Shown here: piece after piece, positions 16,516-20,844 of the stretch
How the letters are laid out: each line of letters begins with the position of its first letter
Position numbering within the stretch: the first letter of the stretch is position 1
Origin: Pavlovales sp. CCMP2436
Taxonomy: Eukaryota > Haptophyta > Pavlovophyceae > Pavlovales
DNA length: 20,844 nt
Direction: 5' to 3'
Assembly (NCBI GenBank): GCA_026770615.1
Contig: MU631321.1
Location: forward strand, 13,952 to 34,795
Program-made: the position numbers and the translations under genes
The notes under the pieces: model-generated
Database searches by the model: none
What the model was told of the DNA's origin: nothing
What the model saw: only the letters and a program-made list of their open reading frames with translations

Positions 16516-17073
16516 GTTAGTCCTGGCAGCAGGGATGGTGGTGGTAGAGGTGAGGTTGGTGGTGAACTCGTAGATCGTAGATCGTAGAAAACGTGACAAT
16601 TTCCATTAAGCCTATCATCTTAGAAACACTGCAGTGCGAGATCCTTACTCCTACCCGCTACGGCCTACGTACAAAGCCTGACGTCTGTCTAAGACTCTAA
16701 CTTGGAAATTTACACCTATATCACATGTAAACGTGTCTTCAATGCAAGCTTGGGACTCTGGCTGGCGGTCGGAGGCCGTCTGACTCTCAGAGTCTGTGAG
16801 ACGTAAAGTCTGAAAGTCAAACTGAAACTGATCTTATTTTAAAGTATATATTAGTTAGTAAAGAGCCGTTAGACGCAGTCGTGCAGGCTCCGACGCGCTA
16901 CTGCATTAGTTAGTCAGTGATTGACTTTACGCCCCAAGTGCGTCCCAAGTGCGTCTAAACTATATTGCGAGATCGGGCCCAGCTACAGGATGACGACAGG
17001 TGACACGGGTGACATGCGGTGGGCGGAGTCTGCGCGTAGGCGCCGCGTCTTAGTAGGGCCCCTGCAAATGCGC
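16516..17073. repeat. Degenerate remnants of the 678-bp element family; no gene
   Basis: Around 16640-16670 (ACTCCTACCCGCTACGGCC) and 16755-16850 (CTGGCGGTCGG, then AAACTGAAACTGATCTTA) are decayed versions of the terminal inverted repeat in both orientations. A further scrap, GCAGGCTCCGACGCGCTAC, lies near 16885. A short GTAGATC triplication occurs near 16571-16588. No coding frame is supported. Confidence 0.5.
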
Positions 17074-17398
17074 TCAGTGCGTGCAGGCTCCGGCGGTCTT
17101 CGGGTTGTCGCACGGGAGAAGCCCAAAGTTCGCGTTGAACAGCGCCTCGGTGACAGGATTGGGTGAGCCCAAAAAGTTCATGTTTGCTGTGGCGCCACTG
17201 AAGTGGCCCGCGTCAAAGTAGCGGGGGATGTGCCAGCTGTTGAACTCCCAGGCGGCCGTGCCCGGATCCTCGGCGTAATCGCTGCTGCCGGCGACGGAAT
17301 CGTCGGGCGACCCCAGGAAATACACTACGTCCGACTTCCAGGCATCTGCCGGCTTCTCGTCAAAGTACTCGTGCGACGTGGTGTACATCGCGGCCGCT
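17074..17398 (-). CDS. C-terminal exon of an unrecognised protein
   Basis: On the minus strand the frame runs from a likely 3' splice site (pyrimidine-rich repeats ending GGCTCTAG at 17399) through MYTTSHEYFDEKPADAW to a TGA at 17074. It gives about 107 residues. The composition is rich in Asn, Phe, Trp and Asp (WEFNSWHIPRYFDAGHFSG; NMNFLGSPNPVTEALF) and looks like a folded, possibly secreted, protein. The last residues, LPCDNPKTAGACTH, contain a Cys pair that could form a disulfide. No upstream exon is evident between 17400 and the start of the divergent gene at 17916, so the gene may be truncated or its 5' part replaced by repeats. I do not recognise the family. Confidence 0.5.
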
Positions 17399-17405
17399 CT
17401 AGAGC

Positions 17406-17530
17406 CAGAGCGCAGAGCGCAGAGCGCAGAGCAACGTCGTGAGATAGCCGCGTCGAGGCGCAGCCGCTGTCGAGGTGCAACCCTGTCGAGATGCGGCTCT
17501 GCCCCCTGTCGAGATGCGGCTCGGCCTCTC
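17406..17530. repeat. Short direct repeats next to the minus-strand exon
   Basis: GAGCGCA is repeated four times at about 7-base period (17406-17433). CCTGTCGAGATGCGGCTC occurs twice (about 17484 and 17508). On the minus strand the first array supplies the pyrimidine tract before the putative splice acceptor at 17399. Confidence 0.7.
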
Positions 17531-17915
17531 GCCCGCGACGCAACGCAGCAGTGGGCAAAAGTTAAAAATGGGGGTGGGGTGCGCGGGCATGACTTCTGAA
17601 GGGGTAGCCTGGGGAATGCCGGGTGGGGTGGGGGGGGGGTGGCCTCTGGTGCAGCTTAGCCTCCGAGGGGCAGATTGGGCGATGCGCGCGGGCCGGTTGC
17701 ACGGGCCGGTTGCACATGCGGGGGGTTCGCGATAAATGCTGTTGTGATAAAAATAACGCAACAGCAAAATTATTTGCCGCGCATCCGCGCACTGCTTGCT
17801 ACAAGCTCGCTCGCAGTGGCTCTGATTCTGGAGGAGGCGCGAGCAGCACGTGCGTGTGCCTCGGTAGAGATTCACCGCCAGCCGTGCTCGGGCACGACGG
17901 AAGAGAGAGTGAGAG

Positions 17916-18787
17916 ATGGAAAGAGCTTCCGCGGGGATGGCATCGGCGCGACCGCTGCTGCATGAGCCGTACGTGCCCTACTCGCAGATCGAGCCCTACT
18001 TCCCGCTGCCCGCGCGCTTCGGCCCGTGGCTCACCTGGGGCGCAACTTTGCTGGGCGTTGGCAGCGTGACCGGCGGCGCATTGGGCGTCTACACCACGCA
18101 GCCGCCGCCGCAGAGGCTGCGGCTGGGGATCACGCAGCTGCCGGCCTACGGGCCGGCGCGCACGGCGCTGGGCGTCGGCCTCTGCGCCCTCGCCTTCCTC
18201 TACTTCGTCACGAGCTGGTGCGTGTTCCACTCGCTCGAGCTGCGGCTGCAGGGCATCGCCAGCCGAAACTCGCTCGCCAACCGGCTCGCCTACCGCCTCG
18301 GCGCGCTCGCCGCGCTTGGGCTCTTCGCGTCGGGATCGGCCGTGCACGCCCTCGGCGACGCGCCGAGTACGCACCTCGCCATGCTCTCGACGACGGGCGC
18401 CATCACGATGCTCCAATTCTGCATCGTCACTAGTTTGGTGCACCGCAATCAGCCGCGGCTCATGCGCAGCGTGCGCGATTTCCTGTGGCTGCGCGTGAAG
18501 ATGGCGCTCTTGCTAATCGTCGACGCGCTCGTACTCGCGAGGTATGTGTGGAACCCCCCCCCCCCGCGCGCGCGGTCGCTCATCGCTCACGCCCTTCGCA
18601 CGCGCGGCCGCGTCATCGCAGGCTGGTGCTGCCGCTCGTGTGGGCGGGGACGCCGCTGCTACTAACCGGCGCGCTAGAGAACTGCGCCTTTTTTGGCTGC
18701 TGCATCTTCATCGGCACCTTCAGCAGCGAGCTCAGGTGCGCGCCTGGCGATACCTTGTGTCTTGATTCCAAGCCTGGCGCGAGCTGA
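17916..18787 (+). CDS. Six-helix membrane protein with one 80-bp intron (Frag1/DRAM/Sfk1-like?)
   Basis: Exon 1 runs 17916-18541 and exon 2 18622-18787. The donor is GCGAG then GTATGT (18542) and the acceptor CATCGCAG (ending 18621). The split codon gives Arg 209 and the joined frame ends at TGA 18785-18787, total 263 residues. The intron contains a C run. Hydrophobic segments are at about 36-60, 81-104, 124-146, 154-176, 191-210 and, wholly in exon 2, 211-242. The topology, a conserved-looking VHALGDAPSTHLAM between helices 3 and 4, and a final LENCAFFGCCIFIGTFSSEL resemble the Frag1/DRAM/Sfk1 family of lysosomal, Golgi or plasma-membrane proteins. I am only moderately sure of that. A second ATG eight codons in is an alternative start. 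The gene is divergent from the exon at 17074-17398. Without the intron the frame would run on to a charged, non-membrane tail, so splicing is well supported. Confidence 0.7.
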
Positions 18788-19029
18788 CCGCGTCCTCCGC
18801 ACCATGCCGCGCGCCCCGGCTCGCGACACAGGCACTTCTCGCTACAGCTACAGCCCGTTATCGTTCTATGAGCACGTTGTGCGTAGCATTCGGCATTGGC
18901 CAAGTCGTGCGTGCTTGGCCGGAGCTCTGCAGGTCCGATCAGGAACCTTTGGGTCGCGACTCAGCGGCACTGATCAGCCTGTTCATACGTACCGATGAGC
19001 GCGCCTAGATGCCAGGAACCTAGCTAATT

Positions 19030-19070
19030 ATCTATGATAGGGATTCAAGCTGGCGTCTGACTGTTCTGAA
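19030..19070 (-). repeat. End fragment of the GAFGE-protein element
   Basis: ATGATAGGGATTCAAGCTGG and the following CGTCTGACTGTTCTGAA match 15806-15846 and, inverted, 13640-13682. Similarity is lost immediately on both sides, so this is an isolated terminal scrap. Confidence 0.8.
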
Positions 19071-19330
19071 ACATGGCATGCACGATTCAGAAGCGGAGAT
19101 GGGGAAAGGGGGGCTTCGCCAAGGTGTCGCCATTAGTCAGAGCTGCAAGCAGGACTTGGTCTGTTAGCCAAATGACGATGGCAACGCTACAGCCCTTCTT
19201 TTTAAATATATATAGTTACACACCGATTTACAATTTAAGTCGTCATGAGGCTCAATAAGATAGGATGTACATTTCTTCTCAAAAGTAAAACGTCCGTGAC
19301 CGCCGGACGGGTTGGAGTTATTGATCATAA

Positions 19331-19590
19331 AACGTCCGCCCGGACACAGTGTTTCTCCACCGGACCCGAATGTTGAGAAACACTCGAATCAACTCAAGGG
19401 ACCTTTGGAGAGCACATGAATCCCCACCACTGAGGCTGATGAGACACACAGCAGTCGGCGATTCTCGACTGGCGCGCTGACCGGCCGTTGCCGCGTCTCG
19501 CTCGTCTCGAAATGCAGCTTGCCTGCACACATGCCGCACCTGTAGCACATAATAAAACAAACAATATAACCTCCGGCAGCCTGTATCCCA
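19331..19590 (+). repeat. Composite repeat, copy C
   Basis: Collinear with 785-1062: the hairpin unit (TGTTGAGAAACA near 19370), then ACACACAGCAGTCGGCGATT, CGACTGGCGCGCTGACC and a CTCGAAATGCAGC segment. Just upstream (19288-19341) AAAACGTCCG occurs twice around CCGGACGGG, another small foldback. 19071-19330 holds no supported gene; an AT-rich TATATATA lies near 19208. Confidence 0.7.
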
Positions 19591-20040
19591 CAGTTATATT
19601 CTTGTCCACGATGGGCAAGAATCACACGGTGGGGGCTCAGTGTTGGTGTTGTGGGTCCCATTTTACCCCACCCCTTCAAGGCCATCAAGGGTGCTGTTTC
19701 GGGGCACTATTCTTCCCTATTGCGCTTTTGGCGCGCCTCTACTGGCTGCTAGGGTGTGCGGATCTGTGTCGTTGCTTTGGGCTGCGTGGATGAGCACATT
19801 ACACGGTGGCGTGGAGCTCTGACAGTGGTCATTTCTCTATTGTCAGTGGGGGGCCGCGTCGTGCGCGTCCGCTTTCGTGCCACGGTCGACTGTTATGTCT
19901 GGTCCGGATCCATAGGTAGTGTGTAGGACTAGCTGGCTTACTAGTAGCGTATGCGCAGCTCAACTCTCGAGTGCGGAGGTATTATTACACCCTGTATCCA
20001 ACTTCAAAGCATTCAGTATTAGTATAATAATTTAGGACAG
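19591..20040. other. No gene recognised
   Basis: Small frames on the plus strand (for example 19488-19793) have no motif. An AT-rich patch with a GTATTAGTATAATAATTTAG segment precedes the repeat at 20041. Confidence 0.45.
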
Positions 20041-20147
20041 GGGGGGTTATTCTGGCAGGCGGTGTGACAAATCATCGAGCTGATCTTACCGCTCCCACAC
20101 AGGCTCCGACGCGCGCTACGCCAAAGTGGGAACATGGTAGAAAGATG
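20041..20147 (+). repeat. Left-end fragment of the 678-bp element family
   Basis: GGGGGGTTATTCTGGCAGGC, then GAGCTGATCTTACCGCTCC and GCTACGCCAAAGTGGGA, follow the order of 1075-1185 with many substitutions. It is a diverged, truncated copy, older than the two at 1067 and 15119. Confidence 0.75.
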
Positions 20148-20249
20148 GACTGTAGAACACGAGCTGTATATCTGAGGCGCTTCAATGCACGGCCTTGCAC
20201 TTACATCTCAGTTATATGAGGAGCGGCCTGGTGGGAGGGCATGACTCAC

Positions 20250-20741
20250 TGACAGGATCGCCGAAGTTTTTGTGCAGCCAGAGATCACGTACACGCAGCT
20301 GGCGTCCAGGTGTGTTGCCTCCGAGTCGTAATTTTGGGCAGCCGTGTTGGTACAGCCGGGACGCACACAACTGTTGTCGTCCTCCGTTGCGTTGGCCTTG
20401 AAATTATCGGCGGCGGAATTTGTACAGCCACGGATCGCGAAGAGGCAGCTGCCATCGTCAGAGTCGGCGGCGGAGTCAAAGTTGGTCGCGTTGGCCACCG
20501 TGCACCCGGCTGCGAGGCGACGGCGTGAGCCGCCGCCGACCTTTTCAGTCGCTTGCTCACCAAGGCGGCGGCGGCTAGCGGGCACCGGCTGGCAGCTGCC
20601 GTCATCCTCCGCGGCGCTCGTGTCGTAATTGTAGGCGGAGGAATCGGTGCAGCCCGTAGTTGGATAGATACAGCTGCCCGGTACCCACACACTGGAGCTC
20701 GAATTGAAGTTGAGGGCCACTGGCACGTTGCAGCCATAGGC
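20250..20741 (-). CDS. Exon of a GCT...NYD...DGSC repeat protein
   Basis: On the minus strand the exon starts after TTCTGTCTACAG (acceptor AG at 20742-20743) and ends before GTGAGT (20244-20249). That makes a 492-base exon of 164 codons in phase 0 at both ends. It encodes five repeats of about 21 residues and the start of a sixth: GC..VALNFN near 20735; GCTDSSAYNYDTSAAEDDGSC at 20654; copies beginning GCT at 20507, 20429 and 20357; and a sixth beginning at 20279. Each pairs two cysteines with conserved Asn-Tyr/Phe-Asp and acidic residues, suggesting a small disulfide-bonded, perhaps calcium-binding, extracellular module. Such repeats are common in secreted proteins of haptophytes and marine bacteria. 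A basic linker between repeats 2 and 3 contains SRRRL twice. The upstream intron holds a CA/GT microsatellite (about 20780-20802). The gene continues off both ends of this exon; the 3' exon is not identified to the left. Confidence 0.75.
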
Positions 20742-20844
20742 CTGTAGACAGAATGGTGGGAGATGATCAGCGTGTGTGGGTATGCAATTGTGTGTGTGTG
20801 TGTAAACGCTGAGGTCCCGACACGACGAGTTGGCATCTCCGCCC

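Noticed and set aside
17399..17875. Upstream coding extension of the minus-strand exon
   Set aside because: The open frame consists of Pro/Thr/Arg low-complexity sequence and short repeats, and a splice acceptor lies at its junction with the good coding sequence.
17799..18443. Long minus-strand frame opposite the membrane protein
   Set aside because: Arg/Glu-rich composition is the antisense of a GC-rich membrane gene; the plus strand has clear helices and a spliced exon.

Overview
The window looks like nuclear DNA of a unicellular eukaryote with a GC-rich, repeat-laden genome. One plus-strand gene is interrupted by an 80-base GT-AG intron, a minus-strand exon is flanked by good splice signals, and coding stretches are short, GC-rich and widely spaced. 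A haptophyte-like alga is the best guess. It rests on the GCT...NYD...DGSC repeat protein at the right end, the ankyrin protein with a basic 'NGR' C-terminal module, and a mobile-element protein carrying a GAFGEVSADTH motif. This is inference from family resemblance; no rRNA, tRNA or organelle marker is present to confirm it.

Layout. 1-2220 is mobile-element territory: a truncated element end, a large imperfect palindrome, a composite repeat, a 678-bp element with 88-bp terminal inverted repeats, and a 167-bp MITE. 2344-4380 (minus) is a decayed LINE-like retroelement reading frame whose C-terminal part is built from two in-phase tandem arrays. 4396-5624 (plus) is an ankyrin-repeat gene broken by three frame changes. 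6130-7388 is a 1.26-kb element with near-perfect 30-bp terminal inverted repeats enclosing a coding-like ORF with no recognisable transposase. 7400-9640 holds tandem repeats, an apparently unoccupied copy of the composite repeat, and a 281-bp-period duplication of a small minus-strand ORF. 9740-10624 has a cluster of TGTCA/TTGACA motifs with a TATA box ahead of a probable two-exon gene fragment. 11438-13023 is a long relative of the 167-bp MITE, and a second element with a 9-bp target duplication (Mutator-like) sits inside it. 13982-14968 is an intact CS-domain (p23/NudC-like) gene. 15119-16515 is a half copy of the first element fused to an element encoding the GAFGE protein. 17074-17398 (minus) is a terminal exon of an unrecognised protein. 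17916-18787 (plus) is an intron-containing multi-pass membrane protein. The right end is more composite repeat plus the GCT-repeat exon on the minus strand.

The most convincing host genes are the CS-domain protein, the membrane protein and the GCT-repeat exon. They show no evident shared pathway or operon-like arrangement. No defence system, CRISPR array or biosynthetic cluster is visible. The main novelty is the set of related non-autonomous transposable elements: long and internally deleted forms, occupied and unoccupied sites, and nesting can all be read within one 21-kb window.
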